Shown: positions 7,685 through 17,571 of the stretch, piece by piece
How positions within the stretch are numbered: the stretch's first letter is position 1
Layout of the letters: each line of letters starts with the position of its first letter
Source: Clostridia bacterium
Lineage (GTDB): Bacteria > Bacillota > Clostridia > TANB77 > CAG-508
DNA length: 41,753 bases
Assembly: GCA_022795075.1 (NCBI GenBank)
Contig: JAAWGB010000010.1
Location: forward strand, 1 to 41,753
Reading direction: 5' to 3'
Notes under the pieces: model-generated
Databases searched by the model: none
The model's input: only the letters and a program-made list of their open reading frames with translations
Told to the model about the DNA's origin: nothing
Program-made: the position numbers and the translations under genes

Positions 7685-10093
7685 ATGGATGAAAAGAGTT
7701 CTGATAACAAAAGACAATTTTGGAAAAATGCAACTCCAAAAGAACAAGAAGAAAACTTCGGAGTTTTTATAACTTTAATAGAAGAACTAAAAAATGAAGA
7801 CTATCAGTTAGTAAAATTATTTAGTGAAACTGATAAAACAGTTTTAAAAAAGTATCATATAGAATTATTAGAATTAATGAAACAAAATAAAGAAAACTTT
7901 ATAATAGTAGAAAATATATGGAAAAACTTAAATAGTAATTTTCAGAAAGAAAATAGTAACATACTAAAAGATACAATAAAACAATTAATGATTCAAAATG
8001 AAGATATTTCTAAAATTTGGAAAGTCACAAATGGTGAAGTCCAATCTGATATGTTAGACGAATTATTAGAAAAATGTGATGATTTAGAAAAAAGCATGGA
8101 AATTTTGAAAGGATTAAAGGTCTTATTACCAAAAGAAAAATGGCAAGTTTTTTTAGAAAAAAATGAAGTTTCAACTGATTTAATTGAATCTAGTTATAAA
8201 TTGTATCAAACTATATTTAAAATGAATAAAGATGTACATGAAACAATCAATTTAAAAATGTTTGATGATAAAATTTTACAAACTTTTAACTTAGAAAAAA
8301 TGGCTAGACTTACAACTTATCCAAAGATGCAAGAAAGAATTGTTTCATTGAGTAAAATAAAAGGATTTGATGCAGTTTTTAAAAGTATTAATGATGACAA
8401 TTGGGTAATGGAATTAGATGGTGTGTTAAAAAATGTTGAAAACTACCCTGAATTGCTCAAACATATAGCAAATGAGAAAATTGATGAAAAGTCGGCACAA
8501 ATGTTAGTACAAGTATTTTCTCAAAAAGAAAATTACTTTAATATTTCAACTGTTTTGGAAGCACGAAATTATTTTGAAAGAAGAGAAGATATATGTCAAA
8601 AGATTTTAAATAACGAAGAAATTGAAAACTTAAATCCAATACTTAAAAACTATTCTGATGAAGATAGAAAACGTTTTGCTGTACTAGAAATGATGTATGG
8701 AATTGATATAAATGAAGCAAAAAATTTAGTTGAGAAATATGGAAAAGGCATCGAAAAGATGGATGCAAACCAATATGATAAATCTGCTATTGCTTTATTG
8801 GGAATAAAAAGAATACTAGAATGTGAAAATATTGGTGCCAAATATGAAGAAAATAAAACGATATTTGACAATGCACGAGAAGAAATACAATATACAAATA
8901 TAGCAGATTTAGAAGCAAATTGTTTAAATATGTATGCTAAAATGTATCAACAAACTTTGTATCAACCACAAAAAGATGACAAAGTTGAAGAAGTAGAATA
9001 TGAAGAAACGAAAATAGAAGTATATGAAGTACAAGACGATTTTAACATGTTTATACGAGCAGAAGGAGCTTGTAATGGTTATGAAGAACCAAAAGATTTT
9101 GCGGAAAATTTAGGTATGCCAAGTACACGTTACCATGGGAATTGCAAAAGTTTTATTGGACAAGATTCAATTTCTATTGCTAATTCAAATGGTGTTAAGT
9201 TTGGCTATTCAAATTGCAAAGATGGAACACTATTAATGGCATCTCCATGGGATATTATGTCTAATGCGGCAAATGCAGAATTTTCAACTGCATCTGAAAA
9301 ATGGAATATAAATTGCGGAATACAACTTAGAACACCAAAGGAAATGATTAATCATACAAGACATGGATATAATGAATTTGATTTTGAAAAATTAATCTAT
9401 AATGAGCAAGAACAAAAATTTGAAGGAGATAAGCCACAGTATATTATATATGTAAAAGAACCTAATATAGAAAGGCAAGAAGATGATAAATGGAGAGTTT
9501 CTAAAAAAGCTGCTAAACAAATGAATCTTCCAATCGTTATGATAGATAGGGAAAAATGTGTAAAAAGAGATTGGGAGAAACTGGTAGCATTACAAAATAT
9601 ATTATTGGGAAAATCAGAAAATAAAGATAATATTTCTGAATCAGATTTAATAGAATCTATCATTTTAAAATTTGAAAATAATGTAAATAGTGTCAGAGCA
9701 TCTAAAGTTTTAGCAAGTAAGTATTTTACAATGGAGCAACGCAGAACAATCACAACCAATATAGTAAAATATATAAAATCTTTAGAAAATGTAGATTTTA
9801 ATAGGTATCAAAAATTATTTAATACCTATAGAGAAGTTGTTCAAAATGAAACAGACAAGACGATTTCCAATACAGGAATACAGGTTTCGGAGGATCGATA
9901 TGGACAAAGTTATTTAGAAGCTTTGAACAAAAAATGTATACAAATAGAAAATCAGCGTTCAAAAAGATTTTTAGTAGATAAATACCAAGAAGTTGGTATT
10001 CGACAAACAGATATAATAGATGCAAAAATATTCCTAGAAGTAACAAAAAATAAAGAACAAGAAAAAGAAGAACAAATAAGAGGTATATCATGA
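7685..10093 (+). CDS. Large unrecognised protein, helical N-terminus and Cys/His-containing central domain
   Basis: I do not recognise this 802-aa protein. Residues 1-430 are charged and helical, with repeated short helix pairs, and look like an alpha-solenoid or coiled scaffold. Residues about 430-450 are an acidic linker. The compact part, about 455-630, contains FNMFIRAEGACNGYEEPK, a YHGNCKSFIG segment, several Cys, SPWDIMSN, a PKEMINHTRHGYNEFDFEKL stretch and IIYVKEPN before a PIVMIDREK segment. The conserved-looking polar residues suggest an enzyme, but I cannot name a fold. The C-terminal 170 residues are helical again. There is no signal peptide or transmembrane helix. Its TGA overlaps the ATG of a 37-aa ORF. 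Codon use matches the neighbours, so recent transfer is not evident. Confidence 0.7.
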   Translation: MDEKSSDNKRQFWKNATPKEQEENFGVFITLIEELKNEDYQLVKLFSETDKTVLKKYHIELLELMKQNKENFIIVENIWKNLNSNFQKENSNILKDTIKQLMIQNEDISKIWKVTNGEVQSDMLDELLEKCDDLEKSMEILKGLKVLLPKEKWQVFLEKNEVSTDLIESSYKLYQTIFKMNKDVHETINLKMFDDKILQTFNLEKMARLTTYPKMQERIVSLSKIKGFDAVFKSINDDNWVMELDGVLKNVENYPELLKHIANEKIDEKSAQMLVQVFSQKENYFNISTVLEARNYFERREDICQKILNNEEIENLNPILKNYSDEDRKRFAVLEMMYGIDINEAKNLVEKYGKGIEKMDANQYDKSAIALLGIKRILECENIGAKYEENKTIFDNAREEIQYTNIADLEANCLNMYAKMYQQTLYQPQKDDKVEEVEYEETKIEVYEVQDDFNMFIRAEGACNGYEEPKDFAENLGMPSTRYHGNCKSFIGQDSISIANSNGVKFGYSNCKDGTLLMASPWDIMSNAANAEFSTASEKWNINCGIQLRTPKEMINHTRHGYNEFDFEKLIYNEQEQKFEGDKPQYIIYVKEPNIERQEDDKWRVSKKAAKQMNLPIVMIDREKCVKRDWEKLVALQNILLGKSENKDNISESDLIESIILKFENNVNSVRASKVLASKYFTMEQRRTITTNIVKYIKSLENVDFNRYQKLFNTYREVVQNETDKTISNTGIQVSEDRYGQSYLEALNKKCIQIENQRSKRFLVDKYQEVGIRQTDIIDAKIFLEVTKNKEQEKEEQIRGIS

Positions 10094-10203
10094 TAGAAAA
10101 AGATAAATTATATGAAAATGTAAAAAAGGTAATCCAAATTTTTGGGAAAGAAGAAGATAAAAACAAATTAAAACAAATTAAAACAAATGCAACAAAACGA
10201 TAA
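10090..10203 (+). CDS. Putative small basic protein coupled to the 802-aa gene
   Basis: A 37-codon ORF begins at an ATG sharing ATGA with the stop of the preceding gene, a normal arrangement for translational coupling. The product is helical and lysine-rich (KLYENVKKVIQIFGKEE), ending in a run encoded by short AAACAAATTAA-type direct repeats. There is no known family. It may be a small partner of the 802-aa protein or chance coding in A-rich DNA. Confidence 0.35.
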   Translation: MIEKDKLYENVKKVIQIFGKEEDKNKLKQIKTNATKR

Positions 10204-10229
10204 AAATATTTCTAAAATGGAGGAATAAA

Positions 10230-11700
10230 ATGTTAACCAATCAATTAAAAATCAGTAATTTTATGAAAAATAAAACGATTTTAACCAATCAATTTATAAA
10301 ATTGTTATTTGTGATAGTGAGTATTTTATTTGCTTTGCCATCTATTATTTATAAGATGCAAAAAAAGACAGTTTTTAATTTTGGACCGTATTTTCAATTT
10401 TTATATGATATGCCTATAAATAGAATGACACAAACTTTGTTATATATTATCCTATTGGCAAGTTTGATGGTATTGTATTTTATAATCGTAAAAAAGAGAA
10501 AAGAAATGTTTCAAAATACAAAGAAAATGTTTTTATTAATTACCATCATATCTATAATATTTATAGCAGTTTTACCATTTACTTGCTCAGATGTATTTTA
10601 TTATTTAGGAGTTGGTAGAATAAATAGTACATATCACCAAAATCCTTATTATACAACCATTAAAGAATTTGTAGAACAAGCAGATAATAGCCAATATTTG
10701 CAAACTGATACTGTTTTGGCTACACGGTTATAACAACGATTGGGCAGATTCCACTGTTGTTTATGGTCCTATTTGGACTTTAATTTGTAGTTTGATAGCT
10801 GGAATTTCTTTTGGAAATATTGACATAGCCTTATTGGTATTTAAAATAGTAAATGTGTTTGTACATGTATGCAATTGCTATTTAATTTACAAAATTTCCA
10901 ACAAAAAAATATTTACCTTACTATATGGATTGAATCCATTTATTCTAATAGAAGGAATTGCTTGTGTTCATAATGATATGTTTGTAGTATTATTTATATT
11001 AATTGCTTTATATTGTTTAACGAAAAAGAAAAATTTAGTCATGACGGTTATTTTTTTAGCCATGGCAACAGCTGTTAAATATTTTGCCATTATTATTTTA
11101 CCATTTGTTATTATTTATTATTTTAGAGATGAAAAACCATTCAAACGATTGGGCAGATGTGCCCAATATGGTTGCTTATTTTTAATTGCTGTTATGATTC
11201 CATATTTGTTATATGTGCAAGATGCACAAGTACTAAGTGGATTATTGATCCAACAAGAGAAGTTGGCAAAAAGTTTTTATCTATTTATTATCGAATATTT
11301 TAGGGAACCAAGTATTTCAGTTACAACAGTTAGTAGGTTTTTATTAATAGCATTTACCATTATTTATTTTTCTACATGTGTAATTTTACTAAATAAAAAG
11401 CAGATACGTTTAAGAGATGAAATGAAAAAGGCAAATTATTTTATTATGGCATTTTTATTTTTATTAATTACTAATTTTCAGCCATGGTATATTATTTGGT
11501 TATTTCCACTTCTTATGTGGCAAAAGGCAGAAGATATTAAGTGGATACCGCAAATTGCAATGATTAGTGAGTTTGCTAATAGTATTTTCTTGCTATATGG
11601 AGAGGGCTGGACAAATGGAATTCCTTTTGTTTTTGTTCTTTATGTGGGAAGTTTAGGTATGTGGATGATCAATGCAAAAGTCAAAAACAAATTATCCTAA
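10230..11700 (+). CDS. GT-C fold membrane glycosyltransferase (GT87-like), split by a CGG +1 frameshift
   Basis: Read through the shift, this is a 489-aa polytopic protein with about ten hydrophobic helices. Features suit polyprenyl-phosphate-sugar transferases of the GT-C type: an early acidic loop with CSDVFYYLGVGR, a YGPIWTL segment, and LYGLNPFILIEG followed by HND in a loop, as in GT87 mannosyltransferases. It would transfer a sugar from a lipid carrier to an extracytoplasmic acceptor. At 10722 the frame reads ACA CGG TTA TAA; skipping the C gives ACA GGT TAT AAC AAC and continues in one open frame to 11700. The downstream half on its own would need a TTG inside a transmembrane helix. 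ATG 10230 has a TGGAGGA RBS. The donor and acceptor are unknown. Confidence 0.72.
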
Positions 11701-11726
11701 AATTATGCTTAGGCTATATTTGCCAC

Positions 11727-11875
11727 CTAAAATGAGGAGTGTTCGTTCAAATAATTATCATAGAACTTCTAAATTTATTTTATGGCACCCTTTCAAAACA
11801 AGTTTGAACATTTTCCATAAAATAAATTAACTAGTTCTACTTCAATTATTTTCAATTCACTATCCTCTATTTTAG
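11727..11875. repeat. Palindromic element copy 2 (116-bp core with short, decayed arms)
   Basis: The core at 11743-11858 is exactly 116 bp, same strand as copy 3 and opposite to copy 1. The flanking arms pair only imperfectly over about 16 bp (11727-11742 with 11859-11875, from CTAAAAT to ATTTTAG). It lies between the GT-C gene and polA. The shorter arms suggest an older copy or a smaller original inverted duplication. Confidence 0.85.
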
Positions 11876-11966
11876 TTAAATACTTAGGTTGGAAATAGGA
11901 AGTAAGTAGTAAATTTTAGTCGTAAGATGTTCTTAAAAATAGATAAAAGAAAAAGGAGGAAAAGTT

Positions 11967-14679
11967 TTGGAAAGGTTAGTGTTAGTAGATGGAAATAGCA
12001 TTATGAATCGAGCATTTTATGGAATTATGGGAAGTAAAATGTTAACAACAAAAGACGGAAAATATACCAATGCAGTATATGGTTTTTTAGCTATTTTATT
12101 TAAGTTATTAGAAGAAGTTAATCCTAAGTATTTGGTAGTAGCTTTTGACCTAAAAGCACCAACAGCAAGGCATAAGTTATATGAAGGATATAAAGCAACA
12201 AGAAAAGGAATGCCAGAAGAATTAGCACAGCAAATGCCAATGATTAAAGAAATATTAAAAGCCATGAATATTGATATTATAGAAATGGAAGGATATGAAG
12301 CAGATGACGTCCTTCGGAACGTTATCATGTTATGGAGAAAAAGCAGGATTAGCAGTTACCATTTTATCAGGAGATAGAGATACCTTTCAACTAGCAACCG
12401 ATAAAGTGACCATCCGAATTCCGCACACAAAAGGAGGAAAAACAGAAACCGATGAATATAACAAAGATAGAATTATCGAAACCTATGGATTAGAACCCAA
12501 ACAATTAATTGATGTAAAAGGCTTGCAAGGAGATACTTCTGATAATATTCCAGGTGTACCAGGTGTAGGAGAAAAAACCGCTCTAGCATTAATTCAAAAG
12601 TTTGGTTCGATTGAAAATTTATATGAAAAAGTCGATAAACAAGAGGCAGATTTGAAAGGAAAGCAAAAAGAAAATATAGAAAACAATCGAGAATTAGCCT
12701 TTTTATCTAAAACATTAGGAACCATTAACTTAGAAGTGCCAATCCAACATACATTAGAAGATTTTAAAGTAGAAGAGTGGAATAAACCAAAAGTTTTAGA
12801 ACTTTTTAAAGAACTAAATTTTAATCGTTATATAGAACGATTTTCTCTGCAAGGAGAGGAAGACAAAAAAGAAGAAATAACAGACTTATTCAAAATAGTA
12901 GATAAAACCAAACAAGAAGCCATAAAATTAATAGAAGAACAAAAACAAATGATATTTTATGCTCATACAAATGAAGATAAAAAATCGGAAAAAATCATTC
13001 AAGAAACAATGGTGGGTTTGAGTATTTTTGACGAACAAACACAAGAGGCAATCTATTTGCCAATAAAAGCAGAAGAATTACAAGACTTTAAACCAATTTT
13101 TGAAAACGAAAGCATAAAAAAAATAGGAATCAACCTAACAAAAATTTATATTTTATTAAAACAAGAAGGAGTTGATTTAGAAGGAATTGATTATGATATT
13201 GCCATTGCAAGTTATATTTTAAATCCAACTAATAATAAATTAGAAATAGAAAAACTAATGGAACAATACTTAAACATTGATGTAAAAGAACAAATAGGAG
13301 AAGAACCAAAGCAACAACAAATGAATCTTTTTGACACCATGCAAACAGGAGAAGAAACAATCGAAATTAACAAACAAATGCAACAAAAATATGGATTATA
13401 TAGTTATGCTATTAGTAAAATAAAAGAAATTACAGTAAAAGAATTAGAAGAAATAGGAGCATTAACATTATTTTATGAAATCGATATGCCAACTGTAGAA
13501 GTATTATCTAATATGCAATGGAATGGCATGTATGTAGATGAAGAAGAATTAAATCAATTTGGAAAAGAGTTAACTGATAAATTAGAAAGTATTACAAAAA
13601 TTATCTATGAAATGGCAGGAAAAGAATTTAACATTAATTCAACCAAGCAATTAGGAGAAATTTTATTTGAAAAAATGAAATTACCAATTATTAAAAAGAC
13701 AAAAAGTGGTTATTCAACCGATGTAGATGTTTTAGAAAAACTGAAGAAAGAAGACCCAATTATTGAACAAATATTAGATTATAGACAACTAATGAAATTG
13801 AATTCTACCTATGTAGAAGGACTCAAACAATATATTAATCCACTTACCAAAAGAATTCATTCATTTTTTCATCAAACCATAACAGCAACAGGAAGAATCA
13901 GTTCAACAGAACCAAACCTTCAAAACATACCAACTAGATTTGAATTAGGAAAAAGAGTCAGAAAAGTATTTAAGCCAAAAGAAGGAAAAATTTACTTAGA
14001 TGCTGATTATTCTCAAATTGAATTAAGAATATTAGCTCATGTATCAGAAGACGAACATATGATACAAGCATTTAAAGAAGGGCAAGATATCCATAAACAA
14101 GCAGCTTCGAAAGTATTTAAAACACCAATTGAAGAAGTAACCAAAGAACAAAGAAGTGATGCAAAAGCAGTAAACTTTGGAATTGTTTATGGAATTAGTG
14201 ACTTTGGATTAGGAGAACAATTAGGAATTGGTAGAAAAAAAGCAAAAGAATATATTACACAATATTTAGAACAATATTCAGGAATTGCTACTTTTATGGA
14301 AGAAATCACAAAAAAGGCAACCGAACAAGGATATGTAGAAACCCTATTTCATAGGAGAAGATATATACCTGAACTAAAATCGAATAACTATATGGTTCGA
14401 CAATTTGGAGCTAGAGTAGCCATGAATACGCCAATTCAAGGAACAGCAGCTGATATCATGAAAATAGCTATGATAAAAGTGTATCAAGAAATTAAAAAAA
14501 GGAAACTACAATCTAAAATTATTTTACAAGTTCATGATGAAATGATGATAGAAACAACTGAAGATGAAAAAGAAGAAGTAAAAAAAATTATGAAACAAAG
14601 TATGGAAACAGCAATTAATTTGAAAGTACCATTAATTGCTGATATATCAGAGGCATTCAATTGGTATGAGTGTAAATAA
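11967..14679 (+). CDS. polA: DNA polymerase I, split by a CGG +1 frameshift
   Basis: PolA removes RNA primers and fills gaps. Read through the shift it is 903 aa, a normal length. The N-terminal 5' nuclease (1-290) has VLVDGNS, YEADD and SGDRDTFQL. The 3'-5' exonuclease-like region (about 300-480) lacks the metal-binding DxE, so proofreading is probably lost, as in Bacillus PolA. The polymerase domain has motif A DADYSQIELR, the O-helix RSDAKAVNFGIVYG and motif C QVHDE. At 12315 frame 0 reads CTT CGG AAC and ends at 12377; skipping the C gives CTT GGA ACG, restoring ADDVLGTL, which matches the ADDxxGTL of all PolA proteins with no extra residue. The start is TTG 11967 with AAGGAGGA. PolA is normally vital to fast growth, so a dead allele is unlikely. 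Confidence 0.93.
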
Positions 14680-14712
14680 ATTCCTAACTCACAATAGGAA
14701 AGGAGGAGGAAA

Positions 14713-15273
14713 TTGAAAGGCAAAAGAAAAATGATAATAATTTTAGTAATGATAGCTATACTAATCGTTATTTTATTAAGAAACAATTTATTAAAAATGA
14801 TATATCCCCAAACATACCAAGAAGCAGTTAAGATATATGAAGAAAAATATAAGGTAGAAGCCAATCTCATTTTTGCACTGATAAAAGCAGAAAGTGATTT
14901 TAACAAAGAAGCAGTATCTAGTCGAAATGCAATTGGATTAATGCAACTTATGGAAGAAACAGCAAAGGATGTTGCAAGAAAAAATGATATAGAATTAAAT
15001 GCGCAAAATGTAAAAGAAGAACTTTTGGATGTGTACAAAAATATTGATATAGGAACTTGTTATTTAGCAACCCTGTTAGAAAAATATGACAATAAAGAAG
15101 TGGCATTAGCAGCTTACAATGCTGGAATAGGAACAGTAGATGGATGGATTGAAAAAGGAATTATTAAAAGTGATGGAACAGATATTGAAAAGATACCCTA
15201 TAAAGAAACAAATAATTACGTAAGAAAAATATTAAGAGATTATAAAATTTACCAATATTTGTATGATAACTAG
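14713..15273 (+). CDS. Membrane-anchored lytic transglycosylase, SLT family
   Basis: The 186-aa protein has one N-terminal transmembrane helix (about 6-24) and an extracytoplasmic SLT/lysozyme-like domain. The catalytic glutamate lies in ALIKAESDF, followed by the conserved AIGLMQLM segment and AAYNAGIGTVDGW. It cleaves peptidoglycan glycan strands with anhydro-muropeptide formation. The start is TTG 14713 behind a strong AGGAGGAGG RBS, 33 nt after polA, so the two are probably cotranscribed. In several Firmicutes a similar small SLT protein follows coaE/polA; here the gene after it is a TPR protein. Confidence 0.85.
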   Translation: MKGKRKMIIILVMIAILIVILLRNNLLKMIYPQTYQEAVKIYEEKYKVEANLIFALIKAESDFNKEAVSSRNAIGLMQLMEETAKDVARKNDIELNAQNVKEELLDVYKNIDIGTCYLATLLEKYDNKEVALAAYNAGIGTVDGWIEKGIIKSDGTDIEKIPYKETNNYVRKILRDYKIYQYLYDN

Positions 15274-15329
15274 ACAAATGACGAAAAATGGAATAAAATA
15301 GATGAGTAAAAAAAGAAGGAGAAAACAAA

Positions 15330-16580
15330 ATGATAATAGAACAATTAATATTTATAGTTATTTCATTTGCCATATTTGTATATATGTTTTTTCGTATGAT
15401 ACGAAATAATGATACTACCTATATAATGATTTTGTCATTAGAATTTATAGGAATAGCTCTTAGTTTTACAGAGATATTATTGAAAGTAAAATTAAATATG
15501 ATATTTGTAATTTTAAAATATTTATTAGCCATTATATTACCAATTTTTATTATAATTTTGGAAAAAAGAAATATTACATTATTTGAAATAGTTTATATTC
15601 AAAAGGCTAAATTATATTTATTATTAGGTGACAATAAAAAGGCTAAACAAGCTTTAATTGATTTAATTGAAAAAAATACTAAATCCTATAATGCTCATAA
15701 AATGTTAGCAGAAATTTATGAATTAGAAGGTGGCATGAGAAAAGCGATTGATGAATATGTACAAGCAATTGATTTAAACAAAAAAGATTATGATTCTTAT
15801 TATAAAGTAGCAGAATTATTAACGAAATTAGATAAAAAAGAAGAAGCAGCTCAAATGTTATTTAATTTATTAGAGAAAAAGCCAGAAATGTATCGAGCAA
15901 CTGAATTGTTAGGAGAAATTTTAATTGAAAAAGAAAGATATAAAGAAGCAGTTAATATTTATCAAGATGCTTTAAGATATCATGTAGTTAGTTATGAATT
16001 AAATTATAATTTAGGAATTGCCTATACCATGTTAAACGACTTTCAAAATGCCAAAACATGTTATGAAAAGGCAGCACAAATTAATTCGTTGCTCTATAAT
16101 GCCAAATATTCATTAGCAGAAATTGCTATTATTTATAAAGATTTAGAAGAAGCAGAAAGAAGATTTTTAGAAGCAATTGAAGAAGAAGAATTATCAGCAG
16201 ATGGCTATTATGAACTAGCTAAAATCTATTTAATGAAAGGAGATAAAGATACTGCTATAAAATATATTAATACAGCAATTGATAGCAATGCAAAAAAAAT
16301 TGCCCCAAAGGTAAAAAAAGAGCCAATTTTTATACCAATTATGGCTAAAATTTCGATACCATTTAATTTAGAAGAACCAGAACAAGAAGAAATTCCAAAA
16401 CTACAACCAAAAGAAATTAAAGCAAAAGAACATCTTGAAGAAATGAGTGAAATAACTAGACACTTAGGTTATAATGATATAAAAATGTTAAGAAAGAATG
16501 TTGCTGGTAAAGGAAGAAAGATAGAAGAAAAAGAAGCAATATATCAAGAACAAGATATACAAAAAGAAAGACAAGAGTAA
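15330..16580 (+). CDS. Membrane-bound TPR-repeat protein
   Basis: This 416-aa protein begins with three hydrophobic segments within residues 1-85 and continues with about six tetratricopeptide repeats (105-330), recognisable by spaced KAKQAL, KMLAEIYELEGG, YNLGIAYTMLND and YELAKIYLMKGD helices. The C-terminal 80 residues are charged and probably disordered. TPR arrays bind proteins, so a membrane-anchored adaptor is likely; no partner can be named. ATG 15330 follows AGAAGGAG. Confidence 0.75.
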   Translation: MIIEQLIFIVISFAIFVYMFFRMIRNNDTTYIMILSLEFIGIALSFTEILLKVKLNMIFVILKYLLAIILPIFIIILEKRNITLFEIVYIQKAKLYLLLGDNKKAKQALIDLIEKNTKSYNAHKMLAEIYELEGGMRKAIDEYVQAIDLNKKDYDSYYKVAELLTKLDKKEEAAQMLFNLLEKKPEMYRATELLGEILIEKERYKEAVNIYQDALRYHVVSYELNYNLGIAYTMLNDFQNAKTCYEKAAQINSLLYNAKYSLAEIAIIYKDLEEAERRFLEAIEEEELSADGYYELAKIYLMKGDKDTAIKYINTAIDSNAKKIAPKVKKEPIFIPIMAKISIPFNLEEPEQEEIPKLQPKEIKAKEHLEEMSEITRHLGYNDIKMLRKNVAGKGRKIEEKEAIYQEQDIQKERQE

Positions 16581-16671
16581 GTTAATACCATGTATTTATC
16601 GTACAAGATTAAGGAATAACTCATAAAATTCTTAGACAAAAATATATTAGAATAGATAGAGGAGGAATTTT

Positions 16672-17550
16672 ATGAATACAAATTTTGCAATAATTGGCGG
16701 AGATTTACGAATGATAAAATTAGCAAAGTTATTAGCAAAAGATGATAGAAGAGTATATTTATATGGTTTAGAAAATCATGCAGAAGAATTAGAAACAATA
16801 AAAAATATAATTTTTTGTAATACTTTAAATCAAGCTTTGCAAGATGCTAAGATTATAATTGGACCAATTCCATTTTCAAGCAATGAAAAAGAAGTAAATA
16901 CTCCATTTGGTAAAAATGTAATTTCCATTGAAGAATTACTAAGAAACATTTCCAGTAAAATGCTAATAGCAGGAAGTATTTCTCCCCAAGTAAATGAATT
17001 GGCTAAAAAACATTTGGTACAAATAGTAGATATTATGAAAAGAGAAGAATTGGCTATACTAAATGCCATTTCAACCGCAGAAGGTGCTATCGAAATTGCT
17101 ATTAGTAATACTGACAAAATTATACAAGGAAGTAATGTCTTAATTTTGGGATTTGGAAGAATAGGAAAAGTATTGGCTAGAAAAATGCAAGCATTGTCTG
17201 CTAATGTTACTTGTGCTGTTAGAAAAAAAGAAGATATAGCATGGCTCAAAGCATATGGTTATCAGGTTAATAATATTAATACTTTAGCAGAAGAATTATC
17301 ACAATATGATATTATCATAAATACAGTTCCACATTTGGTATTAACTAAAAGAAGATTAGAATATGTAAAACCAAACTGTTTGTTGATGGATTTGGCATCT
17401 AAACCAGGTGGAATGGATGAAACTAGAATAAAAGAAAGAGGGCTAAAATTTATTTGGGCATTAGCTTTACCAGGAAAAGTGGCACCAGTTACATCAGCAG
17501 AATTTATAAAAGATACAATTGATTATATTTTAGAAGAAAATATGGTATAA
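16672..17550 (+). CDS. dpaA: Dipicolinate synthase subunit A
   Basis: DpaA (SpoVFA), with DpaB, makes dipicolinic acid in the mother cell for export to the spore core. The 292-aa product starts with FAIIGGDLRMIKLAKLL, carries the central Rossmann motif VLILGFGRIGKVLA (about 158-171) and the family segments IINTVPHLVL, DLASKPGG and ALALPGKVAP. These match DpaA well. ATG 16672 follows GAGGAGG. The expected dpaB is not next to it; uppP follows instead. Many Clostridia lack dpaB and use an EtfA-type partner, which could be the case here. Confidence 0.9.
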   Translation: MNTNFAIIGGDLRMIKLAKLLAKDDRRVYLYGLENHAEELETIKNIIFCNTLNQALQDAKIIIGPIPFSSNEKEVNTPFGKNVISIEELLRNISSKMLIAGSISPQVNELAKKHLVQIVDIMKREELAILNAISTAEGAIEIAISNTDKIIQGSNVLILGFGRIGKVLARKMQALSANVTCAVRKKEDIAWLKAYGYQVNNINTLAEELSQYDIIINTVPHLVLTKRRLEYVKPNCLLMDLASKPGGMDETRIKERGLKFIWALALPGKVAPVTSAEFIKDTIDYILEENMV

Positions 17551-17571
17551 AGTAAAGGAGACGAATGCGCA

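Noticed and set aside
14532..15038. Antisense ORF of 168 codons across polA and the transglycosylase
   Set aside because: It overlaps two clear genes; the sequence is low-complexity Ser/Ile/Phe typical of shadow frames.
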